IMG/VR virus record: IMGVR_UViG_3300025655_000109
Coordinates: 1 to 37,966 of that record
Reading direction: 5' to 3' (one strand)
Length of the DNA: 37,966 bases
Source: a virus
Both the position numbers and the translations under genes were made by a program. The notes under the pieces were generated by a model. The model did not search any database. It was not told where the DNA came from and worked only from the letters and a program-made list of their open reading frames with translations. The first letter of the stretch is position 1. Each line of letters begins with the position of its first letter. Below, in pieces: positions 22,326 through 29,998 of the stretch.

Positions 22326-24320
22326 CTAAACGCCCGAAAACCCGGCGGCGGTGTTGTCAATAACGCCCGTCTCACCCGGCGGCGGTGACGCATCACTCGT
22401 TAAGACGCGGGGCTCTTGTATGAGCCCTATCGCGTTAGCTTGTGCCATATCCGCATCGACGCTGGTTTTCAGCGCATCAGCTGTCAACTTGCGGATTTCG
22501 GCATTGATCTTGGCGACTTGTGCGCGGCGCTCTTCCAGCGCCAGCGCTTCAAGCTCTGCCTGCATTTGCTGCTGCTCGGGCGACATCTGTTGCCCTTCAA
22601 GCTCCTGGATCAGCTCTTCCTTGTTCCGCAGGCTGCTGGCTTTCAGGTAGACCTTTGGCGGGAACGTCACGGCCGGCGCAAGCTGGACAAGCGCCTGGAA
22701 TTGCTCCTCAGCAACGTTGGCCATATCCGGCACGTGTTCAACTGTGATATCCATGCCCATTTCAGTGGGCTGGTTCTCAACGCGCACCACCATTTGCAGC
22801 TGTTGCGCCATCATCGGGTCAGACGCGGCCTGCTGTAGCTGCTGCTGCACAATCTGCGGATCATTGCCCTCTTCCGTGAGCCGCTTTTCAAGCTCTTCCG
22901 CAAACGTCACTTGCCGGTTGAACCCGACAAACTGGGCCTTCTTTTCATCGTCAGTAACGCGAATCCACCATTCTTCGGTCTTGTACTGCCGAATGAGCGA
23001 CCAGACGCCGTTATAGACCCGCTTCTTAAAGCTGGCGTAGCGGTCATAGATGACACCAATCTCGGTCTGCCCGCCCTGCTGGTTGGCGAGAATCGCCTTG
23101 CCGCTCGGGGCATCGCTGTCCTTGCCCTGCAACGCTGCATTCGGGCCGAAAAGCTCTATTTCGTTCTTGGCTTCCTGCAACATCGCAAGCTCTGCATTCA
23201 GCTGGTCCCCGTTGGGCAGGATTTCAAACGCAAAACCCGGATTCGTTTCTACCCAGCCATCAGGCTTCGCGACTTCCTTGCGCGCCAGATCAACATCGTC
23301 AACCGCGCCTTTTTCCGAACGAACCTGCCGCATGGTGACGCGGTGCAACGCCTTGGCCCGGCGCTTGTTGATCTCATCCTGTACCGAGATCATCTGCCTA
23401 ACGATGCCATAGCGCTCGTTCTTGCGGTTCACGAATGCGCTTTGCAGGTACAGCGGGCAATAGGATTGACCGTCCTGGTCAACGAACGGCACAGGCAGGC
23501 TTTCCAGCTTGCCGCCCTTAGTAAATACGCAGTACCACCACTGATTGCCTTCTAAGTGGTACATTTGGACGATGCGAACACGCTTGCGAGACCCGCCGCT
23601 ACTCCATTTCTTCCACGTCGGGCGATCATCATACGTTCGGCTAAGCTCAGCCTCGTTACCGATTGTCTGGTCAATCAGTTCTGCTTGGTCCGGCCATTTC
23701 GCTTTTGCCTCTTCCGCATCCATCCAGATAACGCCGCCAAGATAGCGCGCGTCCGAAAAATCAAGCTTACGTGAATGCGGATCATAAAACAGACGATCCC
23801 AATCCCAGCCCACGGCTTTGATCTGATCGCCATTCTGGCCTGGCTCGATCACAAGCTCAAGACCGCCGAACCCCTCAATCAGCATGTTCTCCCACGTCGC
23901 GGAAAACAGCTCCTTTAGCTCGGCATCGTCCTCGACGTATCGAATGGCGTCTGTAGCTGCTTCGGATGCTTGCTCATCTTGCGGCGTGCGTGGGAATGCC
24001 CTCGGATCAGTCCGGTTCGTCGCCTCATAGCCGATCAGGTAGTTAATCTTAGGCTGTATGCGGTTGATGATGATGTCAGGCTGTCCGCGTTCACGAAGGA
24101 CCTGCAGCTCCTTATCCGTGAACTGAATATGATCATAGTAGTCACGGTCACGCTCCGAACGCTTGCGCGCGTCCTCTGTTGTCTCTTCCGCATCTTCGAA
24201 CCATTCGACAAGCGTGCTAACAGCCGTCTGGCTGCTGTAGCCCTGCTCATCGTCTGCCTTGTCTAAGCCGTTTTCCACGAGCTCTGATCGCCTTCGCGTC
24301 GTTGATATGCCTGTGCCCAC
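22326..24320 (-). CDS. Portal protein, P22 gp1-like
   Basis: The 664-residue protein is close in size to the P22 portal (about 725 residues) and shows typical segments (RDYYDHIQFTDKELQVLRERGQPDIIINRIQPKINYLIGYE, ENMLIEGFGGLELVIE, YGIVRQMISVQDEINKRRAKAL). The start is GTG at 24320, with no good ATG upstream in frame. The C-terminal part is helical and Gln-rich (the barrel or tail region). It overlaps the terminase gene by 58 bases. Confidence 0.9.
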   Translation of the reverse strand: MGTGISTTRRRSELVENGLDKADDEQGYSSQTAVSTLVEWFEDAEETTEDARKRSERDRDYYDHIQFTDKELQVLRERGQPDIIINRIQPKINYLIGYEATNRTDPRAFPRTPQDEQASEAATDAIRYVEDDAELKELFSATWENMLIEGFGGLELVIEPGQNGDQIKAVGWDWDRLFYDPHSRKLDFSDARYLGGVIWMDAEEAKAKWPDQAELIDQTIGNEAELSRTYDDRPTWKKWSSGGSRKRVRIVQMYHLEGNQWWYCVFTKGGKLESLPVPFVDQDGQSYCPLYLQSAFVNRKNERYGIVRQMISVQDEINKRRAKALHRVTMRQVRSEKGAVDDVDLARKEVAKPDGWVETNPGFAFEILPNGDQLNAELAMLQEAKNEIELFGPNAALQGKDSDAPSGKAILANQQGGQTEIGVIYDRYASFKKRVYNGVWSLIRQYKTEEWWIRVTDDEKKAQFVGFNRQVTFAEELEKRLTEEGNDPQIVQQQLQQAASDPMMAQQLQMVVRVENQPTEMGMDITVEHVPDMANVAEEQFQALVQLAPAVTFPPKVYLKASSLRNKEELIQELEGQQMSPEQQQMQAELEALALEERRAQVAKINAEIRKLTADALKTSVDADMAQANAIGLIQEPRVLTSDASPPPGETGVIDNTAAGFSGV

Positions 24321-25744
24321 TTATCATTGGGCCGTGGTGCAGGTGGCGGGATGCGTCCCGCAACCATCGTATCCAGCATGCGGCCAATCAGGCTCAGCAT
24401 GTCCACCTGATCATCGTGCTTGCCAGCCGGGAAGGACAGCAGCTCAGCCGTCAGATCCGCCACCCACGGCGCGTTATGCGGCAGGTGCACCATGCCCATT
24501 GCGGCGCGTGCCTGGAATGCGCGTCCCCTGGTCGGCTTGTCTGCCACCGATGTCATCTGGTCACGATGACAGTAGATACGCCGTTCCCTCATCCGTTTGT
24601 CGATGAACGGGCCGAGCGACTTGATAATCTGCCCTTGCTCTTCTGCCCATTTCAGTGGCTTGTACTTGCCAACCATGTCGATGAACGTCTCGACCCAGAC
24701 ACTCGACGCCGCTTGAGCCCGCCAGATATCGACGACATAAAGGTTGTCTTTCGGATCCACGCCGACGATGCCGTGCACGGTGTAGTCACCGCCCTTCGCC
24801 GTGACGGCGTAATCCGATGCGCCGTAGTACCGCAGGTTCGGCGGTAGGCGGTCATAGTACCGGAACCATTCCCGCTTGAAATAGTCACCCTCATCTGGCG
24901 TTGGCGTCTGCTGATACAACGCCGACCAGTCCCGCGCCGGAAGTACGCTACGGTATCGCTCGAGCACAGGCAGCGGGTAGAACTCCGGCCACAGCGGTTC
25001 GCCATGCTGATTGATGGCGGCAAGCTGCAGCACGTCCCACTTATCGCCGCCCCGCTCCTGCTCAGTCAGCAACCGGCCTGATAAATCATCCTCATGCCAA
25101 CGCGTCTGAATGACGATGATGCGACCGCCCGGCGCTAGTCGTGTGTAAGCTGTCGACGTGTACCAGTCCCACACTTTGCCTCGCTGCAACTCGCTATCGG
25201 CTTCCTCACGATCTTTCAGCGGATCATCTATAAGCAAGATGTCTGCGCCGCGTCCGGTGATGGCCGTGCCGACACCTGCTGCCACGTAATGACCGCCAGC
25301 CGTTGTGCTCCACCTATTTGCGGCCCGGTTGTCATCTGCAAGCTGGGCACCGAACAGCGCCGCATGCTCCTGGCTATCGAGGATGTTTCTGACCTGCCTG
25401 CCGAAATCGGTTGCCAAGTCGCTGTTATAGCTGGCCGCGATGATCGACTTGCCGGGCTGCTGCCCTAGATACCAAGCCGGGAACCGCCGTGACGCCAACT
25501 CACTCTTGCCGTGGCGAGGCGGCATGTTGATCATGAGGCGGTCTATTTCGCCCCTGGCTACAGCCTCCAGCTTATGTGCAATCAGCTCATGATGTGTGGC
25601 AGCGACGTACTGCGGAAACGTATATTCAGTGTAGCCTATCAGGCTCGCTTTCGCTGTCCTGCGTCTCAGAAGCTCCGTCGCGGCTTGCTGAGGCGATACG
25701 TTCGAGCTCGGCTGTGGTGAGTTCGGGAGCGCTTCGTTTGTCAT
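24263..25744 (-). CDS. Terminase large subunit
   Basis: The 493-residue protein has a Walker A-like PPRHGKS (75-81), a Walker B LLIDDP (170-175), QTRWHEDD (213-220) as coupling motif, and a C-terminal nuclease with acidic residues (GASDYAVTAKGGDYT at about 310-324, GKHDDQVDML near the end). It pumps DNA into the procapsid with ATP and cuts the concatemer. The gene overlaps the small-subunit gene by 119 bases, more than usual. Confidence 0.92.
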   Translation of the reverse strand: MTNEALPNSPQPSSNVSPQQAATELLRRRTAKASLIGYTEYTFPQYVAATHHELIAHKLEAVARGEIDRLMINMPPRHGKSELASRRFPAWYLGQQPGKSIIAASYNSDLATDFGRQVRNILDSQEHAALFGAQLADDNRAANRWSTTAGGHYVAAGVGTAITGRGADILLIDDPLKDREEADSELQRGKVWDWYTSTAYTRLAPGGRIIVIQTRWHEDDLSGRLLTEQERGGDKWDVLQLAAINQHGEPLWPEFYPLPVLERYRSVLPARDWSALYQQTPTPDEGDYFKREWFRYYDRLPPNLRYYGASDYAVTAKGGDYTVHGIVGVDPKDNLYVVDIWRAQAASSVWVETFIDMVGKYKPLKWAEEQGQIIKSLGPFIDKRMRERRIYCHRDQMTSVADKPTRGRAFQARAAMGMVHLPHNAPWVADLTAELLSFPAGKHDDQVDMLSLIGRMLDTMVAGRIPPPAPRPNDKWAQAYQRREGDQSSWKTA

Positions 25745-25988
25745 CTAGGGTTGTGTTTGTGTTGGCTAGCCGTGGGTGCACATAGGGCGCGGCGGCGATG
25801 GCGCATTTGACGGCATCGTCCGTTTCGCCTGCGCTCCAAGCTTTGCGCATGTGCGTGATGAGTACGTCTAGCGGGGATACACCATCGAGCCCCAAGCACT
25901 GCTTTTGCCGGATCATTCGACGGCGCGGCGTGTTGTCCTTAGAGCCTTTTTTTCGTCCGGCCCCTGGCCTAGCGCCTCCACTTGGCAT
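25626..25988 (-). CDS. Terminase small subunit-like protein
   Basis: The 120-residue protein starts PSGGARPGAGRKKGSKD, a basic N-terminal motif common in phage small terminase-like proteins. A helical middle (SPLDVLITHMRKAWSAGETDDAVKCAIAAAPYVHPRL) and an acidic tail follow. It lies immediately before the large subunit. GGAG lies eight bases upstream of the ATG. The large overlap with the next gene means the tail residues are constrained by two frames. Confidence 0.75.
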   Translation of the reverse strand: MPSGGARPGAGRKKGSKDNTPRRRMIRQKQCLGLDGVSPLDVLITHMRKAWSAGETDDAVKCAIAAAPYVHPRLANTNTTLDDKRSAPELTTAELERIASASRDGASETQDSESEPDRLH

Positions 25989-26030
25989 GCTTCTTGCTCC
26001 ACGATTACTGTTTCAGAAATCAAACGGAAA

Positions 26031-26297
26031 TCAATCCTGTTTGATTGTTATGCTGCTTTCATGACCATCGAACGGAAAAGCCGGCTCAATCACGCTGTCC
26101 CACCAATCAGTTAGCTGCAGTTTGATTGCTGTGAGTTGTTCACTGCTCGGGTTGTCCTGGCATGAGACTGTATGTGAGTACCATTGCCCGCCATTGTGGC
26201 GCCCCAGAGTAATGAGGTAGTAGGCATCATTGGCGCTCTTGGTGACCACAACATCAGGAATGCCGATTGCTGCTGCTATCTCATCGGGGGTTAACAT
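26031..26297 (-). CDS. Small protein, 88 residues, unknown
   Basis: The protein starts MLTPDEIAAAIGIPDVVV and contains NDAYYLITLGRHNGGQWYSH, EQLTAIKLQLTDWWD and EPAFPF, a compact alpha/beta protein with no known domain. AGGA is five bases upstream of the ATG at 26297. Its start codon overlaps that of the rightward gene at 26296 (CATG read from both strands). A longer N-terminal reading is antisense to that gene and is rejected. Confidence 0.65.
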   Translation of the reverse strand: MLTPDEIAAAIGIPDVVVTKSANDAYYLITLGRHNGGQWYSHTVSCQDNPSSEQLTAIKLQLTDWWDSVIEPAFPFDGHESSITIKQD

Positions 26298-26481
26298 GAA
26301 GGTCCTGGCTTTGATTGCTGCGCTGTCTGCGACGGCACCTACACCACAGGCATCATATCCGGTTATGAAGGTCAACATGCTGTGCGGGATACCGCCCATT
26401 CCACCTATTGGCTGTCGAGTTGGCGCCTGTGTGTGTGACCCGTCGGGCCGGTTTTGCCAGTGGCAGATGATCTGCAACTAG
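26296..26481 (+). CDS. Secreted Cys-rich small protein, antisense in a leftward region
   Basis: The 61-residue protein has a signal peptide-like start (MKVLALIAALSATAPTP) followed by a Cys-rich part: CGIPPIPPIGCRVGACVCDP and FCQWQMIC. This Cys pattern matches a small secreted phage family I recall, so the frame is likely real. It runs opposite to its neighbours and exactly fills the gap: its ATG shares CATG with the leftward gene at 26297, and its TAG shares CTAG with the leftward stop at 26478. A GGGGG run is five bases upstream. It is probably periplasmic and disulfide-bonded. Confidence 0.7.
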   Translation: MKVLALIAALSATAPTPQASYPVMKVNMLCGIPPIPPIGCRVGACVCDPSGRFCQWQMICN

Positions 26482-27494
26482 GCTGCTCTTGCTGTCTGCA
26501 TATTGTCCCGAATGAGATCGGCAATCGTTGTGATGCTGACGGTTGCCTGATTAGGCACGGGGCGCGGGGGGGTTGTTTCACGTGCAACCGCTGGTGCCGT
26601 GATAGCGTGCGTGGTGGTCCCGCCGATGATCTCATCAAGGCCACGGCCGGACAGGAAGCCGATGGTCGTAAACAGCATGCCGAAGCCCGTGATGAGCAGG
26701 CCCACGAAGATCGAGACAATGTTGTCAACGACGAACATCACGATAGCACTGGGCTTCTCTTGAGCCGTAAAGATCGAGGCAAGGCGCCGGTTCTGCTCGT
26801 TTGCGCTCGATACCTTGGGCGGGGTTGCCTTGCGCTCGGCAAGCAGGTTGGCGAGCTTACGTTCAGCTGCAGCGATGCGAGTCGTATAGTCTTTTTTGCT
26901 CTCAAGCGCCGGCAGCTTGGCGCGTTCCGCAGCGGCTTGGGCCTCATACTGCCGGCACAATCGGCCACACCCACCACGGCCTTTCGAGCCTTCAGCTTGT
27001 GCGAGTTGTTCAAGGCGCTCCACTTCAACCCGCTTGGCGTCGTAAGTGGCAGACGCTGCCCAACTGTGTTTCGTTTTCAGATCGGCAACGTTTGCCTTCC
27101 AGGTCTCAATGTCCTTCCGCGTGGCCACAATCTGCTTCTCGACGTTGCTGAACGACGCCGTTTGGAAGGTGGCCTGCGATAGGTCACGGGTCCGGTCAAC
27201 AGCGGAGGTGGATGCGTTGGTGATAACATCGAACGGCACGCCGATAGACAGAAGTGCGATGCCTGCGTTACGGGTCCATTTGATCAGGTTTGACTGCTGG
27301 GCGTATGGATTGATCGACAGCAGGATGGCCGGGCTGATGCCGACCAGAAACGACACGATGCCGACAGCCAAGGCCGTGTTGGTGGAGATCGACGCGCCGA
27401 ACGTCGCCGTCAGGCTGACGCTGATTGCCGTGAGTGCCAGGCCACAGAGGCCACAGGCCCAGCGCAAGAATCGGGATTCGATGATCGGGGGCAT
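26478..27494 (-). CDS. Membrane protein with coiled coil and Cys-pair turn
   Basis: The 338-residue protein has three N-terminal membrane segments (about 11-33, 39-60, 75-92), a long charged coiled coil (about 112-245) interrupted by a turn with C176 and C180 (GRGGCGRLC), and a further membrane helix (about 249-282). The plan resembles the gene at 6844, without the HTH. The function is unknown; it may span the inner membrane with a periplasmic or cytoplasmic coiled coil. Confidence 0.65.
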   Translation of the reverse strand: MPPIIESRFLRWACGLCGLALTAISVSLTATFGASISTNTALAVGIVSFLVGISPAILLSINPYAQQSNLIKWTRNAGIALLSIGVPFDVITNASTSAVDRTRDLSQATFQTASFSNVEKQIVATRKDIETWKANVADLKTKHSWAASATYDAKRVEVERLEQLAQAEGSKGRGGCGRLCRQYEAQAAAERAKLPALESKKDYTTRIAAAERKLANLLAERKATPPKVSSANEQNRRLASIFTAQEKPSAIVMFVVDNIVSIFVGLLITGFGMLFTTIGFLSGRGLDEIIGGTTTHAITAPAVARETTPPRPVPNQATVSITTIADLIRDNMQTARAA

Positions 27495-27497
27495 GGT

Positions 27498-27641
27498 CTA
27501 GCTCCTACTGCTAGGACGCTGTGCACTGACATGACAGGGTGGCGTCTGGCTGGCGTCATCCAGACTGCATCGGGGCGGGCTCGAGCTACACGATGTGAGC
27601 GACAGCGCTGCAATGAGAGTGAGGCAGAGCGTGCGAGGCAC
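27498..27641 (-). CDS. Tiny lipoprotein candidate, 47 residues
   Basis: A leftward frame from GTG 27641 gives VPRTLCLTLIAALSLTSC, a lipoprotein signal with lipobox LTSC, followed by a 29-residue Ser/Pro-rich tail with two more cysteines. It starts six bases after the stop of the shifted small membrane gene, so translation could be coupled. There is no clear ribosome-binding site and the start is GTG, so this is a candidate. Tiny phage lipoproteins often block superinfection (established for Llp and Cor). Confidence 0.45.
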   Translation of the reverse strand: MPRTLCLTLIAALSLTSCSSSPPRCSLDDASQTPPCHVSAQRPSSRS

Positions 27642-27647
27642 CGTGGC

Positions 27648-27861
27648 TTAGCGGCCAAGGTAATAGGCGAGCGCCGCGATGGCGATACCATGACCTTGAT
27701 CCAGCGGAAGGCGTGGCAAGTAGGGGGATGGCATGGCCGGCAGCCGCAGCGAGTGAGCCGAGCACAATAAGAGCGAGCGCTAGCCCGCCGATCAGCTTGG
27801 CCCATGTGATGATGAGGCCGATCAGCTGTTTGATGGCCTGCTCGATTTGATTGGCGGTCAT
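27648..27861 (-). pseudogene. Small membrane protein interrupted by +1 frameshift at a C-run
   Basis: The frame from ATG 27861 gives MTANQIEQAIKQLIGLIITW and a hydrophobic helix (LIGGLALALIVLGSLAAAAG). It then leaves the natural pattern at a run of five C on the minus strand (27723-27727), after which the expected YLPRLPLDQGHGIAIAALAYYLGR appears in the next frame, ending at TAA 27648. Restoring the frame gives a 70-residue, two-helix membrane protein of a known small phage type. The cause may be a real mutation, programmed slippage or a sequencing error in the homopolymer. Confidence 0.6.
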
Positions 27862-27944
27862 AGCTGCCCCATCCTGCTGTCCGCTGCGAGATTGCCAAGC
27901 AGCACGCCGATGACAATGCCGAGGACCACGGCGCCGGAGATCAT
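27858..27944 (-). CDS. Tiny membrane protein, 28 residues
   Basis: The product MISGAVVLGIVIGVLLGNLA and eight more residues is a single hydrophobic helix with a short charged tail. The stop overlaps the start of the 70-residue gene (ATGA). AGG lies eight bases upstream of the ATG at 27944. It is probably a small membrane partner of the adjacent gene. Confidence 0.5.
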   Translation of the reverse strand: MISGAVVLGIVIGVLLGNLAADSRMGQL

Positions 27945-27946
27945 GG

Positions 27947-28510
27947 CTAGAACCTATGCCGGAGCAGGCCACGGACGGCGATGTCGTCGTTTGTCATGCC
28001 AGTGCCAGCTTTGCTGACGGCTGTGCTGACCTCGACACCGAAGCTGGTCTTGCTGTCCAGGAGCGATGTCTCCGCCCCCAGGCCAACGTACAGCTGGCCC
28101 ACGTCGAAGGCCTTCCAGTCCGTCCAGCGCCATTCGCCGAATGGATAGATTTTGAGGCCGGAGTTGACGTCGAAGCCGAGCCGAAGCTGAGCAGATCCGC
28201 TTTTGATCTCGCCGGAGTCCGCTCGGAACCCCATGCCCCAGCTGAGTGCCTTGGCTAGCCGCATGTCGCAGCCAGCGCCGATGCCGGCCGTCGCCTTGCG
28301 ATCACCGACGATGAGAAAATTACCGGCCGCGTTGATCTCGACAAAACAGCCCGTGAGCCCATCAGCCGGCGGCAATCCAGCAATCAGCTGGTCAAGCGTA
28401 GCGTCTGGAGCAGGCCCGCCCTTGTCGGCAGCAATGGCGCCGATGGTGACCGCGCCGACAAATGCAAACGCCGCAGCAGCAGTGGCGGCAGCAACCATGA
28501 ACTTGCGCAT
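27947..28510 (-). CDS. Outer-membrane beta-barrel-like protein with signal peptide
   Basis: The 187-residue protein starts MRKFMVAAATAAAAFAFVGA, a signal peptide with likely cleavage near AIAA-DKG. Alternating beta segments follow (GCFVEINAAGNFLIVG, SWGMGFRADSGEIKSGSAQLRLGFDV, LYVGLGAETSLLDSKTSFGVEV), and it ends with a terminal aromatic residue (LLRHRF). This fits a small outer-membrane barrel. GAGGA upstream of ATG 28510 supports the start; a much longer frame is not needed. Phage-encoded outer-membrane proteins can change the host surface, for example blocking superinfection (inference). Confidence 0.65.
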   Translation of the reverse strand: MRKFMVAAATAAAAFAFVGAVTIGAIAADKGGPAPDATLDQLIAGLPPADGLTGCFVEINAAGNFLIVGDRKATAGIGAGCDMRLAKALSWGMGFRADSGEIKSGSAQLRLGFDVNSGLKIYPFGEWRWTDWKAFDVGQLYVGLGAETSLLDSKTSFGVEVSTAVSKAGTGMTNDDIAVRGLLRHRF

Positions 28511-28521
28511 TGCGTTGGTCC

Positions 28522-29229
28522 TCAGATGGCGAGCGCTATTTGCTCGGGCTGTGGAGTTGGCGGAGACGCAATGAACAGATCCGGTACGCTTGGCTTTGGA
28601 TATGGCAAATTCAACAAGCCCATTGCTTGGGCTTGCGCTTTTCCTGCCCTGTTTAGCCACTTCCAATACAGGTATTTTCCAGCGTCCATGTGGGGCACAA
28701 CACGTTCGGCGCCCAATCGTTCACCAAGCTTCGTTGGGGAACTCGTTCCCCAACGAGAATTGCACGACCGCCCTGGTATAAACACACCATCCACCAATAA
28801 CCCATCTTGTCGCGGTTCCCGATAATTTGAGAACGCCCAAGATGCTGCTTGATAGATCCCGCCATGGTGGTCTTGTGTGGCGTCAGCAAACGACACGACC
28901 AACGATTGATTGTTTTTCTTCAACATGCGACACGCTAACGACAAAAATGATGTCAGTGGCGCGGTTACGTGCGGCGCCCGAACCAATCGAGACAATTCTA
29001 AAACCGGGTAAGCCCATCGCGTTCCTGGAATCGAAAATGTGCACGCCGCAACCGCTTCCCCGCGATCCCCGAACAACCCGCCGGATTCATGCCATGTGCA
29101 GACGAATTGCACGTTTCCGGCCATCCGCCTTGAATAGTGGTAAGTTTTAATTAGGCGCTCCGCGTCATCCATGTGGCCGACACGAAAATGCAACTTATTG
29201 TCGCCAATCTGATCAACGCGCTGATGCAA
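28522..29229 (-). CDS. mom: Mom-like DNA modification protein (GNAT-related)
   Basis: The 235-residue protein has the Mom pattern: an early TYHYSRRMAGNVQFVCTWHESGGLFGD region, AVAACTFSIPGTRW, ELSRLVRAPH and SLVVSFADATQDHHGGIYQAASWAF. This matches the Mom family related to GNAT acetyltransferases, which in phage Mu converts adenine to a carbamoylmethyl-adenine and protects DNA from restriction. The start is chosen as TTG at 29229 because AAGGA lies eight bases upstream; GTG 29268 (no ribosome site) and ATG 29172 are alternatives. The leader has two hairpins (29325-29368). No intact Com gene is visible. Confidence 0.75.
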   Translation of the reverse strand: MHQRVDQIGDNKLHFRVGHMDDAERLIKTYHYSRRMAGNVQFVCTWHESGGLFGDRGEAVAACTFSIPGTRWAYPVLELSRLVRAPHVTAPLTSFLSLACRMLKKNNQSLVVSFADATQDHHGGIYQAASWAFSNYREPRQDGLLVDGVFIPGRSCNSRWGTSSPTKLGERLGAERVVPHMDAGKYLYWKWLNRAGKAQAQAMGLLNLPYPKPSVPDLFIASPPTPQPEQIALAI

Positions 29230-29324
29230 GATTCCGGTTCCTTCCGGTGCTTGCCGCGACGCGAACACGATTTGCGGTTATGTTGATGTTGCTCAGGTAT
29301 GGCGTAGCGCGTGAGTGATTCGGC

Positions 29325-29368
29325 GTCTCTTAACGAGACCGGGCCAGCAAGTTCCCCCTGCTGGCCCG
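29325..29368 (-). promoter_or_regulatory. Two adjacent hairpins in the mom leader
   Basis: GTCTC/GAGAC (29325-29329 with 29335-29339) and CGGGCCAGC/GCTGGCCCG (29340-29348 with 29360-29368, 11-base loop) lie in the leader about 100 bases before the mom start. Neither has a U-run on the minus strand, so they do not look like terminators. The second stem recurs as the core of the structure at 35197-35264. Phage Mu mom is under translational control by Com at an RNA hairpin; a similar logic is possible here (inference). Confidence 0.5.
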
Positions 29369-29449
29369 ATATTCCTTGCGCAATTTCGCACGGTGCCAAA
29401 TCGCTAGCCTATTCGCGTTACGCGCGCTAGTGCATATCTGCCACACCCG

Positions 29450-29962
29450 TTATGGATCGCCGCGAGGACGGCAGACATGTCCGTAATGTATGGCCAACTG
29501 CCGGCACCCCATCGCAATCCGCTCCTGTGCCGCTGCTCGAGCTTGTGGAGAGTTTGATCGCCCGAGCACCGTCCTGCCGATGGCTTCCACGTCCAGGCCC
29601 GCCACAAGCGCCAGCAGCACGTCCGCCGTCGTGGGGTCGCCAATATCAGCCAACGCCCGCTTGACCGCCCTGTCCGCCTCAATACGAGCGTCCGCAATGC
29701 GAGCTGCTTTGCCGTGCACGTCGTCGCCGGACGGCATCCGCTCGCCATAGCCGCCGATACTGGCCGGCTCGCGTTGTGATACCAGCCAATCGCGCTCGAA
29801 GTCGTCCCAGCCATTTTGCAACTCTTTATCGAGCCCCATACGTTCGGGAACGGACACATCCCGCCATGCCCGCACATCGCGATTGCGACTGACGTCTGGC
29901 TTTGCGAATGACCCTTTTCGCTGACGTTCAATGGTCGGAGCAATGATGTCTGTCAGGCTCAT
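29450..29962 (-). CDS. DUF6456-like protein, possible transcription regulator
   Basis: The 170-residue protein starts MSLTDIIAPTIERQRKGSF. Its C-terminal half (GGYGERMPSGDDVHGKAARIADARIEADRAV, ALVAGLDVEAIGRTVLG, ERIAMGCRQLAIHYG) resembles the C-terminal HTH domain of DUF6456 proteins found in alphaproteobacteria and their phages. It may regulate late transcription (inference). GAGG is seven bases before ATG 29962; longer starts lie over other signals. Confidence 0.55.
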   Translation of the reverse strand: MSLTDIIAPTIERQRKGSFAKPDVSRNRDVRAWRDVSVPERMGLDKELQNGWDDFERDWLVSQREPASIGGYGERMPSGDDVHGKAARIADARIEADRAVKRALADIGDPTTADVLLALVAGLDVEAIGRTVLGRSNSPQARAAAQERIAMGCRQLAIHYGHVCRPRGDP

Positions 29963-29998
29963 AGTGCACCTCGTTGGAGGTACGCATGCACAACGCAT

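Noticed and set aside
26298-26477. Longer N-terminus for the leftward gene at 26031
   Set aside because: It is the mirror of the Cys-rich rightward gene. ATG 26297 has a good AGGA site, and the protein makes sense from there.
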